Counted from the first letter of the stretch, positions 17,220-28,760 are shown. The stretch: DNA of 64,000 nucleotides from Pseudomonas anatoliensis (GCF_017976235.1 NZ_JACVHC010000001.1:1-64000), one strand, 5' to 3'. Translations and numbers: made by a program. Notes: generated by a model from the letters alone, not told the origin.

Positions 17220-19136
17220 ATGACCCTGCTCAAATTCAGCGATGTGTCCCTTGCGTTCGGCGCTATGCCGTTGTTGGACAAGGTGTCCTGGCAGATCGCC
17301 CGTGGTGAGCGGGTGTGCATCATCGGCCGCAACGGCACTGGCAAGTCCAGCATGATGAAACTGGTCAAGGGCGACCAGAAGCCTGATGACGGCTCGGTGT
17401 GGCGTGCCCCCGGTCTGAAAATCGGCGAACTGCCGCAAGAATTGCCCGTGGCCGACGAGCGGACAGTCTTCGACGTCGTGGCTGAAGGCCTCGACGGCGT
17501 TGGCGCGTTGCTCGCCGAATACCATCACCTGAGCCAGAACATCGTCACCGATGCCGATCTGGACAAGCTCATGCACGTTCAGCACGACCTCGAAGCCCGT
17601 GATGGCTGGCGCTTGCAGACGCTGGTCGACAGCACCCTCAGCCGCCTGCAACTGCCGGCCGACAAGACCCTCGCCGAGTTGTCCGGCGGCTGGCGTCGTC
17701 GCGTGCTGCTGGCGCAGGCGCTGGTGTCCGAGCCAGATCTGCTGCTGCTCGACGAGCCAACCAACCACCTGGACATCGGTGCGATTGCCTGGCTTGAAGA
17801 AGCGCTGAAAGATTTCCAGGGCGCCGTGCTGTTCATCACGCACGACCGTTCCTTCCTGCAAAACCTCGCCACGCGCATCCTGGAACTGGATCGCGGCGGC
17901 CTGATCGACTGGAACGGCGACTACGCCAGCTTCCTCGTGCACAAAGAAGCCGAGCTCGCTGCCGAAGCCACTGCCAACGCGCTGTTCGACAAGCGTCTGG
18001 CCCAGGAAGAAGTGTGGATCCGTCAGGGCATCAAGGCCCGTCGTACCCGTAACGAAGGCCGCGTGCGCGCCTTGAAAGCTTTGCGCGTTGAGCGCAGCGA
18101 GCGTCGTGAACGTACCGGCAAGGCCAATATTCAGCTGGACACCGCCGACAAGTCCGGCAAGCAGGTGATGGTGCTCGAGAACGTGAGCTTTGCTCATCCG
18201 GGCGGCCCGTTCCTGATCAAGGATTTCTCGATGGTTCTGCAGCGCGGCGACCGTATCGGTCTGCTTGGCGCCAACGGTACCGGCAAGACCACCCTGTTGA
18301 AGCTGATGCTCAACGGCTTGCAGCCAACCAGCGGCAAAGTGGAAGAGGGCACGCGGATCGACGTGGCGTACTTCGACCAGTTGCGCCATCAGCTGGATCT
18401 GGAAAAAACCGTGATCGACAACGTCGCCGAAGGTCGCGACTTTATCGACATCGACGGTCAGAGCCGCCACGTGCTGAGCTACCTCGGTGACTTCCTGTTC
18501 AGCCCGCAGCGTGCTCGCACGCCGGTCAAGGCGCTGTCGGGTGGTGAGCGTGCGCGTCTGTTGCTGGCCAAACTGTTCAGCAAGCCGGCGAACCTGCTGG
18601 TACTCGACGAACCGACCAACGACCTCGACGTGGAAACCCTCGAGCTGCTCGAAGAAGTGCTGCTGACATTCAACGGCACTGTGCTGATGGTCAGCCACGA
18701 CCGGGCCTTCCTCGACAACGTGGTCACCAGCACCCTGGTCTTCGAAGGTGAAGGCAAGGTGCGTGAATACGTCGGCGGTTATCAGGACTGGATCCGTCAG
18801 GGCGGCTCGCCGCGTCTGTTGGGCGTGACCGAGAGCAAGTCGGGCAAGGCTGACCTGAACTCGGCCGTGGTTACGGCTGCGCCGGCCGCTGCTGCGCCAG
18901 TTGCTGCTCCAGCTGCCAAGAAGAAGCTGAGCTACAAGCTGCAGCGCGAGCTGGAAGCGTTGCCGGGCGATATCGATGCCAAGGAACAGCAGATCGCTGC
19001 CGTTGAGGCTGAAATGGCCGACAGCGGTTTCTATCAGCGTCCTGCGGCAGAGACTGCCAAGGTCATCGCCTCGCTCGAGCAATTGCAGGCGGAACTGGAA
19101 GCGTTGGTGGAGCGTTGGGCCGAGCTGGATGCCTGA
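17220..19136 (+). CDS. uup: ABC-F family ATPase Uup
   Basis: 638-aa cytoplasmic protein with two ABC ATPase domains and no membrane part. The first Walker A is GRNGTGKSS near residue 37 and the second is GANGTGKTT near residue 352; signatures are LSGGWRRR and LSGGERAR, and both Walker B motifs are DEPTN. The C terminus has an Ala/Pro-rich linker followed by a basic coiled coil (KLQRELEALPG..), the DNA/RNA-binding tail typical of Uup. E. coli Uup affects precise transposon excision and ribosome or branched-DNA metabolism. The ATG at 17220 follows TTGGAGAAG. A strong terminator follows. Confidence 0.95.
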   Translation: MTLLKFSDVSLAFGAMPLLDKVSWQIARGERVCIIGRNGTGKSSMMKLVKGDQKPDDGSVWRAPGLKIGELPQELPVADERTVFDVVAEGLDGVGALLAEYHHLSQNIVTDADLDKLMHVQHDLEARDGWRLQTLVDSTLSRLQLPADKTLAELSGGWRRRVLLAQALVSEPDLLLLDEPTNHLDIGAIAWLEEALKDFQGAVLFITHDRSFLQNLATRILELDRGGLIDWNGDYASFLVHKEAELAAEATANALFDKRLAQEEVWIRQGIKARRTRNEGRVRALKALRVERSERRERTGKANIQLDTADKSGKQVMVLENVSFAHPGGPFLIKDFSMVLQRGDRIGLLGANGTGKTTLLKLMLNGLQPTSGKVEEGTRIDVAYFDQLRHQLDLEKTVIDNVAEGRDFIDIDGQSRHVLSYLGDFLFSPQRARTPVKALSGGERARLLLAKLFSKPANLLVLDEPTNDLDVETLELLEEVLLTFNGTVLMVSHDRAFLDNVVTSTLVFEGEGKVREYVGGYQDWIRQGGSPRLLGVTESKSGKADLNSAVVTAAPAAAAPVAAPAAKKKLSYKLQRELEALPGDIDAKEQQIAAVEAEMADSGFYQRPAAETAKVIASLEQLQAELEALVERWAELDA

Positions 19137-19150
19137 TTGCTTGAGCCAAT

Positions 19151-19188
19151 AAAAAGCCCGGCGCTCAGTGATGAGCGCCGGGCTTTTC
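19151..19188. terminator. Intrinsic terminator after uup
   Basis: AAAAAGCCCGGCGCTCA..TGAGCGCCGGGCTTTT: an 11-bp GC-rich stem with A and T tracts, so it can also serve the convergent universal stress gene. Confidence 0.92.
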
Positions 19189-19225
19189 ATGTGTAGCAGG
19201 CTCACTCCTACATGGGTCGGTGTTA

Positions 19226-19663
19226 TCAGCGTTTGACCAGATGCACCGCCAGCACATCGCAAGGCGCGCCGTGCAGCACATCATTGGCTGTCGAGCCCAG
19301 TAACAGCGCCAGACCATGACGGCCATGGCTGCCGACCACGATCAGATCGCATTGCTGTTCCTTGGCGAAGTGATGGATTTCCTGACGCGGCTGGCCGTAG
19401 GTCAAGTGGCAGTTGGCGCCTTCAAGTTCGGTGTACTTGAGCTTCAGGCGCTCAAGGCGTTCCTTGGCCTGATCGAACTGCTGCTGTTGCAGTTGTGACA
19501 GGTCCATCGGCACGTCGCCGCCAAAAGCCATAGCCATCGGTTCGACAATATGCACCAGCGACAGCTTGGCGCCGTTGCTCACCGACAGCTCGCGGGCGCG
19601 GTGGATGACGGGGTCGCACTCTTCAGTCAGATCTACGGCGACCAGGATGTGGTGGTAGGGCAT
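19226..19663 (-). CDS. Universal stress protein (UspA family)
   Basis: 145-aa cytoplasmic protein with the UspA fold: N-terminal HHILVAVDLTEE strand and nucleotide site, and the ATP-binding motif G-x2-G-x9-G-S/T at GSHGRHGLALLLGSTAND. Its exact role is unknown; family members respond to stasis and oxygen limitation. The start at 19663 has GAGGAG about 6 nt upstream, whereas the upstream in-frame ATG (19687) would add eight unconserved residues. It is divergent from the next gene across 103 bp. Confidence 0.9.
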   Translation of the reverse strand: MPYHHILVAVDLTEECDPVIHRARELSVSNGAKLSLVHIVEPMAMAFGGDVPMDLSQLQQQQFDQAKERLERLKLKYTELEGANCHLTYGQPRQEIHHFAKEQQCDLIVVGSHGRHGLALLLGSTANDVLHGAPCDVLAVHLVKR

Positions 19664-19766
19664 GAGGCGCTCCTCGTAAGGTTTCAATATTGGTAAGTAT
19701 GGCTGGTTTCAAGCGCATTGGTTCCAAAGTGACGCAATGGGCTCATCAGAAAACGGGAGTACAGAT

Positions 19767-20204
19767 ATGACGGTCTGGATAGTGGTGTCAATCCTGTTGG
19801 TGGTATTGAGCCCACTGGCATGGTTGCGCCCATCGCGCGCGCAGAGCGGTCGAATCGCTCTGCGTATGGAGGCGCGTCGTATTGGCCTGGCCATGCAGCT
19901 GGCGCCTCAGGAGTGGCCGCACTGGCTGTCTCAAGAGCCGCCGAATCCGTGTGCGCAGTACCATCGGCCGCGTCGCGGTAGTCAGCCGGCATGCTGGACG
20001 TACTGGCAAAAATCGCCAGGCGTGTGGGTCAATCAGTGGCAGGAAGTCTGCGAGGATCGGGCGCTGCTCAATCATTTCGAAAAGTTGCCAGGCAACGTCT
20101 ACAAGATTGAGGCGGATAAGCAGATGATCGCCTTGTACTGGGGCGAGAAGGGCGAAGCCACGGTTTTGCTGGATATCGACGCCACTCTGAAAGCGCTGGC
20201 GTAA
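19767..20204 (+). CDS. Conserved hypothetical membrane-anchored protein
   Basis: 145-aa protein with one N-terminal TM helix (TVWIVVSILLVVLSPLAWL) and a basic juxtamembrane stretch (RPSRAQSGRIALRMEARRIG), so it is probably inner-membrane anchored with a cytoplasmic domain rich in Trp. I recognise no catalytic motif. Its place between a usp gene and fadBA matches my memory of the P. aeruginosa order (PA3015-PA3017 area). The ATG at 19767 follows GGGAG with 7 nt spacing. Confidence 0.75.
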   Translation: MTVWIVVSILLVVLSPLAWLRPSRAQSGRIALRMEARRIGLAMQLAPQEWPHWLSQEPPNPCAQYHRPRRGSQPACWTYWQKSPGVWVNQWQEVCEDRALLNHFEKLPGNVYKIEADKQMIALYWGEKGEATVLLDIDATLKALA

Positions 20205-20732
20205 CTCAGGGATTTTTCGCACTGCAACGGTGCGAAACGTCCGGCAGACGAGCAATAAAAAGCCCGACATGATTCATCGGGCGGGGTTGGCCAGGCAGGC
20301 CGGAAACTTTTTTACCACTGACCCCGGCTTCAAACGGGCAGCGCATTTATCTATCGTCCCGTGAGCGTAGACTTTTAAACAGGGCTCGCTGCGAATTAGG
20401 GCGACTTTTCTAACTATTGATTCTATGAATAGCTCCACATGCAGGCGCGTGTTGTGGATCTGTGTGGTACGGAAATGACCGCAAAGTCGCATTTCAACCC
20501 GCATTTTGGGCGATTGACAATTGTTGGAAATTCCGTGAAGGTGACGTACCCAAATCAAACGGGCGTATGAATTGAGCGTTTGTCTTACAGACCGCTCCTA
20601 CAGAATCCCGACTATCGCGTTGGCGGGTGTGCCGGGTGAATTGGTGTCAGCATCGACGAAAAAGCGTCCTGCCTAGCCATTCGCCTGCGTCCGACGTGTA
20701 CTGTTCAGCTTCCATATCGTGGAGATCAGTTG
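20205..20732. other. 528-bp intergenic region before fadBA
   Basis: No convincing coding region. It holds a minus-strand terminator at 20257-20282, a TTGACA (20514-20519) without a matching -10, and the inverted repeat CAAACG-N15-CGTTTG (20556-20582) that resembles two PsrA half-sites with abnormal spacing. The fadB ribosome-binding site GGAG is at 20721-20724. The region between the terminator and about 20600 could encode a minus-strand small RNA. Confidence 0.5.
20257..20282 (-). terminator. Minus-strand intrinsic terminator upstream of fadB
   Basis: On the minus strand GCCCGATGAATCATGTCGGGC is followed by TTTTTATT. On the plus strand the stem is followed by GGGGTTGG, which cannot terminate. 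No annotated minus-strand gene lies before it. Confidence 0.7.
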
Positions 20733-22880
20733 ATGATTTACGAAGGTAAAGCCATCACGGTTAAAGCTCTTGAAAGTGGCATCGTCGAATTGAAATTCGA
20801 CCTCAAGGGTGAGTCCGTCAACAAGTTCAACCGTCTAACCCTGAACGAACTGCGTCAGGCCGTAGACACCATCAAGGCAGATGCTTCGATCAAAGGCGTG
20901 ATCGTCAGCAGTGGCAAGGACGTGTTCATCGTCGGCGCCGACATCACCGAATTTGTCGAGAACTTCAAGCTGCCGGATGCGGAGCTGGTTGCTGGCAATC
21001 TCGAAGCCAACAAGATCTTCAGCGATTTCGAAGACCTCAACGTTCCGACTGTCGCCGCGATCAATGGCATCGCCCTGGGTGGCGGTCTGGAAATGTGTCT
21101 GGCGGCTGACTATCGCGTCATGTCCACCAAGGCCAAGATCGGTTTGCCGGAAGTCAAACTGGGCATCTACCCAGGCTTCGGCGGCACCGTACGTCTGCCG
21201 CGCCTGATCGGTGCCGACAACGCCATCGAGTGGATTGCCTCCGGCAAGGAAAACCGCCCGGAAGACGCGCTGAAAGTCAGCGCCGTCGATGCCGTGGTTG
21301 CTCCAGAGAAGCTGCAGGAAGCTGCCCTTGAGCTGATCAAACGCGCCATTTCCGGCGAGTTCGACTACAAGGCCAAGCGCCAGCCGAAGCTGGAAAAGCT
21401 CAAGCTGAACGCTATCGAACAAATGATGGCTTTCGAAACCGCCAAAGGTTTCGTGGCCGGTCAGGCTGGCCCGAACTATCCGGCGCCGGTTGAAGCCATC
21501 AAGACTATCCAGAAAGCTGCGAACTTCGGTCGCGACAAGGCGCTGGAAGTTGAAGCCGCCGGTTTCGTCAAACTGGCCAAGACCTCTGCCGCGCAGAGCT
21601 TGATCGGTTTGTTCCTGAACGATCAGGAACTGAAGAAAAAGGCCAAGGCCTACGACGAAATCGCCAAAGACGTGAAGCAGGCCGCTGTACTGGGCGCCGG
21701 CATCATGGGTGGCGGTATCGCTTATCAGTCGGCCTCCAAAGGCACGCCGATCCTGATGAAGGACATCAACGAGCACGGTATCGAGCAGGGTCTGGCCGAA
21801 GCCGCCAAACTGCTGGTTGGCCGCGTTGATAAAGGTCGCATGACCCCTGCAAAAATGGCTGAGGTGCTCAACGGCATTCGTCCGACCCTGTCCTACGGTG
21901 ATTTCGGTCACGTCGATCTGGTTGTTGAAGCCGTGGTCGAGAACCCGAAGGTCAAGCAAGCCGTGCTGGCTGAAGTTGAAGACAAGGTCAAAGAGGACAC
22001 CATCCTCGCGTCCAACACTTCGACCATTTCCATCAGCCTGTTGGCCAAGGCCCTCAAGCGTCCGGAAAACTTCGTCGGCATGCACTTCTTCAACCCGGTG
22101 CACATGATGCCGCTGGTGGAAGTGATCCGTGGCGAGAAGTCCAGCGAGCTGGCTGTTGCCACCACCGTTGCCTACGCCAAGAAAATGGGCAAGAACCCGA
22201 TCGTCGTCAACGACTGCCCGGGCTTCCTGGTCAACCGCGTACTGTTCCCGTACTTCGGTGGTTTCGCCAAACTGGTCAGCGCCGGTGTGGACTTCGTCCG
22301 TATTGACAAGGTCATGGAAAAATTCGGCTGGCCGATGGGCCCGGCATACCTGATGGACGTGGTCGGCATCGACACCGGTCACCACGGTCGTGACGTCATG
22401 GCTGAAGGCTTCCCGGACCGCATGAAAGATGACCGCCGCTCGGCCATTGACGTGCTTTACGAAGCCAAGCGTCTGGGCCAGAAGAACGGCAAGGGTTTCT
22501 ACGCCTACGAGACCGACAAGAAGGGCAAGCAGAAGAAAGTTGCCGACCCGTCGGTACTGGAAGTGCTCAAGCCGATCGTTTACGAGCAGCGCGAAGTCAC
22601 TGACGAAGACATCATCAACTGGATGATGATCCCGCTCTGCCTGGAAACCGTGCGTTGCCTGGAAGACGGCATTGTTGAAACCGCCGCCGAAGCCGACATG
22701 GGTCTGGTCTACGGTATCGGTTTCCCTCCATTCCGTGGCGGTGCGCTGCGCTACATCGATTCGATCGGTGTTGCCGAGTTCGTTGCCCTGGCTGACCAGT
22801 ACGCTGATTTGGGCGCGCTGTACCACCCGACCGCGAAACTGCGTGAAATGGCCAAAACCGGCCAACGGTTCTTCGGTTAA
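20733..22880 (+). CDS. fadB: Fatty acid oxidation complex subunit alpha
   Basis: 715-aa multifunctional beta-oxidation protein (enoyl-CoA hydratase, isomerase, 3-hydroxyacyl-CoA dehydrogenase and epimerase), forming a heterotetramer with FadA. The N-terminal crotonase domain (1 to about 190) has the oxyanion segment [13 protein letters not shown] and [13 protein letters not shown]. The dehydrogenase domain opens with the NAD motif [11 protein letters not shown] near residue 321, followed by [14 protein letters not shown]. The start is the ATG at 20733, preceded by GGAG with 8 nt spacing; the adjacent TTG (20730) is not needed. It is the first gene of the fadBA operon, 32 nt before fadA. Regulation by PsrA, encoded nearby, is known in P. 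aeruginosa. Confidence 0.97.
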   Translation: MIYEGKAITVKALESGIVELKFDLKGESVNKFNRLTLNELRQAVDTIKADASIKGVIVSSGKDVFIVGADITEFVENFKLPDAELVAGNLEANKIFSDFEDLNVPTVAAINGIALGGGLEMCLAADYRVMSTKAKIGLPEVKLGIYPGFGGTVRLPRLIGADNAIEWIASGKENRPEDALKVSAVDAVVAPEKLQEAALELIKRAISGEFDYKAKRQPKLEKLKLNAIEQMMAFETAKGFVAGQAGPNYPAPVEAIKTIQKAANFGRDKALEVEAAGFVKLAKTSAAQSLIGLFLNDQELKKKAKAYDEIAKDVKQAAVLGAGIMGGGIAYQSASKGTPILMKDINEHGIEQGLAEAAKLLVGRVDKGRMTPAKMAEVLNGIRPTLSYGDFGHVDLVVEAVVENPKVKQAVLAEVEDKVKEDTILASNTSTISISLLAKALKRPENFVGMHFFNPVHMMPLVEVIRGEKSSELAVATTVAYAKKMGKNPIVVNDCPGFLVNRVLFPYFGGFAKLVSAGVDFVRIDKVMEKFGWPMGPAYLMDVVGIDTGHHGRDVMAEGFPDRMKDDRRSAIDVLYEAKRLGQKNGKGFYAYETDKKGKQKKVADPSVLEVLKPIVYEQREVTDEDIINWMMIPLCLETVRCLEDGIVETAAEADMGLVYGIGFPPFRGGALRYIDSIGVAEFVALADQYADLGALYHPTAKLREMAKTGQRFFG

Positions 22881-22906
22881 GCGTCCCAACTTTTGAGCGA
22901 GAGTGA

Positions 22907-24088
<1,182 letters not shown>

Positions 24089-24106
24089 GCGTCTCGTCGA
24101 TGGAAG

Positions 24107-24131
24107 CCGGGGCCAAGTGCCCCGGTTTTTG
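24107..24131 (+). terminator. fadBA operon terminator
   Basis: The stem CCGGGGC-CAAGT-GCCCCGG is followed by TTTTTGTTTTTG, shortly after the fadA stop. Confidence 0.92.
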
Positions 24132-24186
24132 TTTTTGCGGATTTATTTTGTTTTTATTTTGAAAAAAATTGAGGGAGGGCCAAACC

Positions 24187-24423
24187 ATGCCGATACAACC
24201 TGGGCTCTACCAGCATTACAAAGGTCCGCAGTACCGCGTTTTCAATGTTGCGCGGCATTCCGAGACGGAAGAAGAAGTGGTGTTTTACCAAGCCCTGTAT
24301 GGCGATTACGGCTTTTGGGTGCGTCCCTTGAGCATGTTTCTGGAGTCCGTCGAGGTTGACGGCGAGCAGGTCCCACGCTTTGCTTTGGTGCAAGCCGAAC
24401 CGAGCCTGTTTTCCAAGGCATAA
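24187..24423 (+). CDS. DUF1653 domain protein
   Basis: 78-aa soluble protein made almost entirely of one DUF1653 domain (PGLYQHYKGPQYRVFNVARHSETEEEVVFYQALY..FWVRPLSMF). The function of the family is unknown. The start at 24187 has a strong GGGAGG ribosome-binding site; an upstream in-frame ATG at 24169 overlaps it and was rejected. It stands between fadA and topA with its own spacing and could have its own promoter. Confidence 0.88.
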   Translation: MPIQPGLYQHYKGPQYRVFNVARHSETEEEVVFYQALYGDYGFWVRPLSMFLESVEVDGEQVPRFALVQAEPSLFSKA

Positions 24424-24537
24424 GGGGAGTGCGCGCAATACCCTGCGCTTGACCTCACCTTGTATCAACTATATATAGCGGTGCCGCGTCAGGCGCCAAC
24501 CGCCTTTCACTTCTAGAATTCAGGAATTTTCTGATCC

Positions 24538-27171
24538 ATGGGCAAATCGCTGGTCATTGTGGAATCCCCGGCTAAGGCCAAGACCATCAACAAGTATCTG
24601 GGCAACCAATACGTGGTGAAGTCGAGTATCGGCCATATCCGAGACCTGCCCACCAGCGGTTCGGCTAGCGCCAGCAAAGAGCCAGCCGCCAAGCGCGGCA
24701 AGGCTGCCGCAGGCGAAGGTCCGGTGCTCACGCCGAAAGAGAAAGCGCGCAAGCAGCTGGTCTCGCGTATGGGTGTCGATCCCGATCATGGCTGGAAAGC
24801 CAAGTACGAGATCCTCCCGGGCAAGGAAAAGGTCATCGAAGAGCTGCGCCGGCTCGCCAAGGATGCTGACACCATCTATCTCGCAACCGACTTGGATCGC
24901 GAGGGGGAAGCCATTGCATGGCACCTGCGCGAAGCCATCGGTGGTGACGACAGCCGCTACAAGCGCGTGGTGTTCAACGAAATCACCAAGAAGGCGATTC
25001 AGGAAGCCTTCTCCAAGCCGGGTGAGCTGGACATCGATCGCGTCAACGCTCAGCAGGCGCGCCGCTTCCTCGACCGCGTTGTGGGCTACATGGTCTCGCC
25101 GCTGCTGTGGGCCAAGATCGCCCGTGGCCTGTCCGCCGGTCGTGTGCAATCGGTTGCCGTGAAACTGGTGGTTGAGCGTGAGCGTGAAATTCGCGCGTTC
25201 AACCCGGAAGAGTACTGGGAAGTGCATGCTGATCTTGGCAGCGCCAAAGGCTCGACCGTACGTTTCGAAGTAGCGCGTGAAAAGGGCGAAGCCTTCAAAC
25301 CGCTCAACGAAGCTCAGGCCATGGCTGCACTGGAGAAGCTCAAGTCCTCCAGCTACAGCATCGTCAAGCGCGAAGACAAACCGACCAGCAGCAAGCCGTC
25401 GGCGCCGTTCATCACGTCCACCCTGCAGCAGGCGGCGAGCAACCGTCTGGGCTTCGGCGTGAAGAAAACCATGATGATGGCCCAGCGTCTGTATGAAGCC
25501 GGCTACATCACTTATATGCGTACCGACTCGACCAACCTCTCGGCAGACGCCGTGACGATGGCGCGTGCTTACATCGAAGACGAATTCGGCAAGAAGTACC
25601 TGCCGGAAACGCCGAACGTCTACAGCAGCAAGGAAGGCGCACAAGAGGCTCACGAAGCCATTCGTCCCTCCGATGCCAACACCATTCCGAGCAAGCTGGC
25701 GGGCATGGAGCGTGATGCCGAGCGTCTCTATGAGCTGATCTGGCGTCAGTTCCTGGCTTGCCAGATGCTGCCGGCGCAATACCTGTCGACGACTGTCAGT
25801 GTCGGCGCTGGTGATTTCGAGCTGCGCGCCAAGGGTCGTATCCTGAAGTTTGACGGTTACACCCGTGTAATGCCGCAGATTGCCAAACCTGGCGATGACG
25901 ACGTTCTTCCCGATATGGCGCAGGGCGACGTGATGAAGCTGATCAAGCTTGATCCGACCCAGCACTTCACCAAGCCGCCGGCGCGTTATTCGGAAGCCAG
26001 CCTGGTTAAAGAAATGGAAAAACGCGGCATTGGTCGTCCTTCGACTTACGCTGCGATCATTTCGACCATCCAGGATCGCGGTTACGTGACCCTGCACAAC
26101 CGTCGTTTCTATTCGGAAAAGATGGGCGATATCGTTACCGAGCGTCTCTCGGAGAGCTTCTCGAACCTCATGGACTACGGCTTCACAGCCGGCATGGAAG
26201 AGAACCTCGATGACGTGGCCCAAGGCGAGCGCGACTGGAAGAACGTGCTGGACGAGTTCTACGGCGACTTCAAAAAGAAACTCGAAGTAGCCGAGAATCC
26301 TGAAAGCGGCATGCGTGCCAACCAGCCGGTCATGACCGACATTCCGTGCACCACTTGCGGCCGTCCGATGCAGATCCGTACCGCATCGACCGGCGTGTTC
26401 CTCGGTTGCTCGGGCTACAGCCTGCCGCCGAAAGAGCGCTGCAAGGCCACCGTCAACCTCGTGCCGGGCGACGAGATCGCTGCGGACGATGAGGGTGAGT
26501 CGGAGTCGCTGGTGTTGCGTGGCAAGCATCGCTGCCCGATCTGCAGCACGGCGATGGACGCTTACCTGCTCGACGAGAAGCGCAAGCTGCACATCTGCGG
26601 TAACAACCCGGATTGCGCCGGCTACGAAATCGAAGAGGGCAGTTATCGCATCAAGGGCTACGAAGGTCCGAGCCTGGAGTGCGACAAGTGCGGCAGCGAG
26701 ATGCAGCTCAAGACCGGCCGTTTCGGCAAGTTCTTCGGGTGCACCAACCCGGAGTGCAAGAACACCCGCAAACTGCTGAAGAGCGGTGACGCGGCGCCGC
26801 CGAAGATGGATCCGGTGAAGATGCCTGAGCTGAAATGCGAAAAGGTCAACGACACCTACATCCTGCGCGACGGTGCGTCCGGTCTGTTCCTGGCGGCCAG
26901 TCAGTTCCCGAAAAACCGCGAGACTCGCGCTCCGCTGGTGATCGAGATTGTGCCGCACAAGGATGAGATCGATCCGAAGTACCACTTCCTCTGTGAAGCG
27001 CCGAAGAAGGATCCTGATGGTCTGCCAGCGGTTATCCGCTACAGCCGCAAGACCAAGGAACAGTACGTGCAGACCGAAGTCGATGGCAAGCCTACCGGTT
27101 GGAAGGCTTACTACGACGGCGGCAAGTGGACTGTTGAAGACAAGCGCTCTACGAAGGCCAAGGCTGAGTAA
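24538..27171 (+). CDS. topA: DNA topoisomerase I
   Basis: 877-aa type IA topoisomerase that relaxes negative supercoils. The N-terminal TOPRIM domain ([17 protein letters not shown], with the acidic [14 protein letters not shown]) is followed by the core with active-site Tyr326 in [10 protein letters not shown]. The C-terminal region has several Zn-ribbon modules with paired CxxC motifs (CTTCGRP, CPICS, CDKCGSE) and a basic tail (KRSTKAKAE). A 20-residue Ala/Lys insert near residue 40-60 ([18 protein letters not shown]) is common in Pseudomonas. A terminator follows. Confidence 0.97.
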   Translation: MGKSLVIVESPAKAKTINKYLGNQYVVKSSIGHIRDLPTSGSASASKEPAAKRGKAAAGEGPVLTPKEKARKQLVSRMGVDPDHGWKAKYEILPGKEKVIEELRRLAKDADTIYLATDLDREGEAIAWHLREAIGGDDSRYKRVVFNEITKKAIQEAFSKPGELDIDRVNAQQARRFLDRVVGYMVSPLLWAKIARGLSAGRVQSVAVKLVVEREREIRAFNPEEYWEVHADLGSAKGSTVRFEVAREKGEAFKPLNEAQAMAALEKLKSSSYSIVKREDKPTSSKPSAPFITSTLQQAASNRLGFGVKKTMMMAQRLYEAGYITYMRTDSTNLSADAVTMARAYIEDEFGKKYLPETPNVYSSKEGAQEAHEAIRPSDANTIPSKLAGMERDAERLYELIWRQFLACQMLPAQYLSTTVSVGAGDFELRAKGRILKFDGYTRVMPQIAKPGDDDVLPDMAQGDVMKLIKLDPTQHFTKPPARYSEASLVKEMEKRGIGRPSTYAAIISTIQDRGYVTLHNRRFYSEKMGDIVTERLSESFSNLMDYGFTAGMEENLDDVAQGERDWKNVLDEFYGDFKKKLEVAENPESGMRANQPVMTDIPCTTCGRPMQIRTASTGVFLGCSGYSLPPKERCKATVNLVPGDEIAADDEGESESLVLRGKHRCPICSTAMDAYLLDEKRKLHICGNNPDCAGYEIEEGSYRIKGYEGPSLECDKCGSEMQLKTGRFGKFFGCTNPECKNTRKLLKSGDAAPPKMDPVKMPELKCEKVNDTYILRDGASGLFLAASQFPKNRETRAPLVIEIVPHKDEIDPKYHFLCEAPKKDPDGLPAVIRYSRKTKEQYVQTEVDGKPTGWKAYYDGGKWTVEDKRSTKAKAE

Positions 27172-27188
27172 GCGTTAGTCTGATACTG

Positions 27189-27235
27189 AAAGGCCGCATG
27201 AGAACCCTCGGGTTTTCATGCGGCCTTTTTGTTTT
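27189..27235 (+). terminator. topA terminator
   Basis: The stem AAGGCCGCATGA..TCATGCGGCCTT is followed by TTTGTTTTG; a smaller inner stem (ACCCTCGGGT) sits in the loop. Confidence 0.9.
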
Positions 27236-27314
27236 GTGCTTGCGGTGTGATCAGTTGATCCACGACACTGTCCGGTCTGTGTGAAGCAATTATTTCGTTG
27301 TGGAGGCTGCCGTC

Positions 27315-27839
27315 ATGGCCCACGAGCTCTATACCCGCACCAATCAGAAAATCTATTTCGCTGGCCTGTCGCTGGAAGCCCTGGCTCGAGCTGAAGAAGG
27401 GCGGGCGATGAACTCTCTGGCGCTGATTCAGGCTGGACGTGAGTCGGCGTTGTTCCACCTCTATGGCGCGCTATTGGGGCTGTGCCATGAAATTGCCGGG
27501 TTCTATCGCCTGCCTCAGGCTAGCGCACCACGGGCCGAGATGCTGTTGACGCGTGAAGTGCTCGAGTCGATCGCGATTCCCGAGCTGGCGGAAATGGTTG
27601 AGCTGGCAGGCAATCCGCAAACCTGGTTGGCAAAACTGCTGGCAGCGCATTCGGCATTGTTCCAACCGCCTCGCGTGCCACATAAGCCCAAGGGCGATGT
27701 GACACAGCCGTTGATTCAGGCCGTTAATCTGGATGAAGAAGAGGCGCCGCAAGAGTTGAGCCGAGAGGAGCTTGAGGATTGGCGGCAGAACCTCAAGAGC
27801 CTGGCTATTCGTTTTCGCGAGGGTTTGAACGAGTGCTGA
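27315..27839 (+). CDS. DUF6586 family conserved protein
   Basis: 174-aa soluble, largely helical protein (YTRTNQKIYFAGLSLEALARAEEG.., acidic stretch DEEEAPQELSREELEDW near the C terminus). I associate it with the DUF6586 family found next to topA in Pseudomonas; no function is known. The ATG at 27315 was chosen over one at 27300 because it gives the conserved-looking N terminus MAHELYTRTNQK. It precedes another small unknown gene by about 105 nt. Confidence 0.75.
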   Translation: MAHELYTRTNQKIYFAGLSLEALARAEEGRAMNSLALIQAGRESALFHLYGALLGLCHEIAGFYRLPQASAPRAEMLLTREVLESIAIPELAEMVELAGNPQTWLAKLLAAHSALFQPPRVPHKPKGDVTQPLIQAVNLDEEEAPQELSREELEDWRQNLKSLAIRFREGLNEC

Positions 27840-27945
27840 CGATGATTGACACGGTGGCAATCTGAAACATGCTGCTGGTCAAGATCATGAGCGAAGCCTG
27901 AATGATGTCTATATAATGCCTGCCTTTCGTGGAGAACAGACCTAT

Positions 27946-28179
27946 ATGCCAACGTCCTTTCTAGAAATTGTCGAGTTACCCGACGGCCGAATCGAACTGC
28001 GCAGGGCTGAGGACGAGGGGTCTCTGGTGACTCTGGATTTCTCCGAGGACGCCAAGACATTCCTGCAGGGCCAGCACGTGGAAATCGCAAAAGCGATGTT
28101 GAGCGTTGGCGTGCAGATGGCAGGCCGAATGATCGAAGGTGAGTTTGATAAAGATGAAGGGTCGCGGGTTCTTCATTGA
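27946..28179 (+). CDS. Conserved 77-aa hypothetical protein
   Basis: Small acidic soluble protein (MPTSFLEIVELPDGRIELRR..). It has beta-rich first half and a helical second half (VEIAKAMLSVGVQMAGRMIEGEF). I recognise no domain. The position between the topA-linked gene and convergent sulA is the same as I recall for P. aeruginosa PA3009. The chosen start has GGAG about 16 nt upstream, so spacing is poor; the alternative ATG at 27916 would add ten residues. Confidence 0.65.
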   Translation: MPTSFLEIVELPDGRIELRRAEDEGSLVTLDFSEDAKTFLQGQHVEIAKAMLSVGVQMAGRMIEGEFDKDEGSRVLH

Positions 28180-28276
28180 TTCCCGACGGCTTTTGGTTTT
28201 TGTCACTACCGCTTCAGATCGGCTTCTCTATCCTTGGAGAAGCCCTGCGCTTCACACAGCGCGTGTAACTTGCAAA

Positions 28277-28750
28277 TCAACCCAATCGAATGTTCAGGCT
28301 CTGAGCGTCGCCCGTGCGCGCAGCGCTGACCAACTGCTGCCGTGAACTTGTGTTCAACGGGTTGAGCCAGGTAACGACTGTGTGGCTGCGGCCCAGACGT
28401 AATGCCTCGCACGCCAATTGCTGAGCGCTTTGAGTGCCGCGCGGTTGCAGCAGGAGAATGCGTTCGCGGTTCAGGCCGGCATCGCGCAGCCAAGTCTGCG
28501 TGAGGCTTGCGGGCGGTGCGATCAACGTCAGCCAGCGAGCGTCCTGATCCTCGCTCAATTCGCGAAGGATCGGAGCCAGCAGATTCAGGCAGTTCCCGGC
28601 CGCACCGCGCAGAGACAGCTCACTGAATACTTCAGGTTCGGCATTCCATTCGCGCTCGACCACTTCTTTGAGGATCGGCGCCATCGGTTGCGCCAGAAAC
28701 GCTTCGAATAAAGGCAGTTGTGTTTGCTGAGGTGTGTGTGGGAACTGCAT
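28277..28750 (-). CDS. sulA: SOS-induced cell division inhibitor SulA
   Basis: 157-aa cytoplasmic protein of the SulA/RecA-like-fold family. It blocks FtsZ polymerisation during the SOS response so that division waits for DNA repair. The core region VFSELSLRGAAGNCLNLLAPIL, the LTLIAPPASLTQTWLRDAGLNRERILLLQP segment and the VVTWLNP motif are typical. It starts 10 nt after the lexA stop, so the two form one SOS-regulated operon, the usual Pseudomonas arrangement. Confidence 0.92.
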   Translation of the reverse strand: MQFPHTPQQTQLPLFEAFLAQPMAPILKEVVEREWNAEPEVFSELSLRGAAGNCLNLLAPILRELSEDQDARWLTLIAPPASLTQTWLRDAGLNRERILLLQPRGTQSAQQLACEALRLGRSHTVVTWLNPLNTSSRQQLVSAARTGDAQSLNIRLG

Positions 28751-28760
28751 AGAGCCTCCT

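Noticed and set aside
27300..28179. topA-linked small genes as a toxin-antitoxin pair
   Set aside because: The two genes are separated by about 105 nt, resemble no toxin or antitoxin family and appear to be conserved core genes.
28205..28240. Hairpin (GGCTTCTC..GAGAAGCC) after sulA as a terminator
   Set aside because: The stem has no T-run on either strand, so intrinsic termination is not supported.
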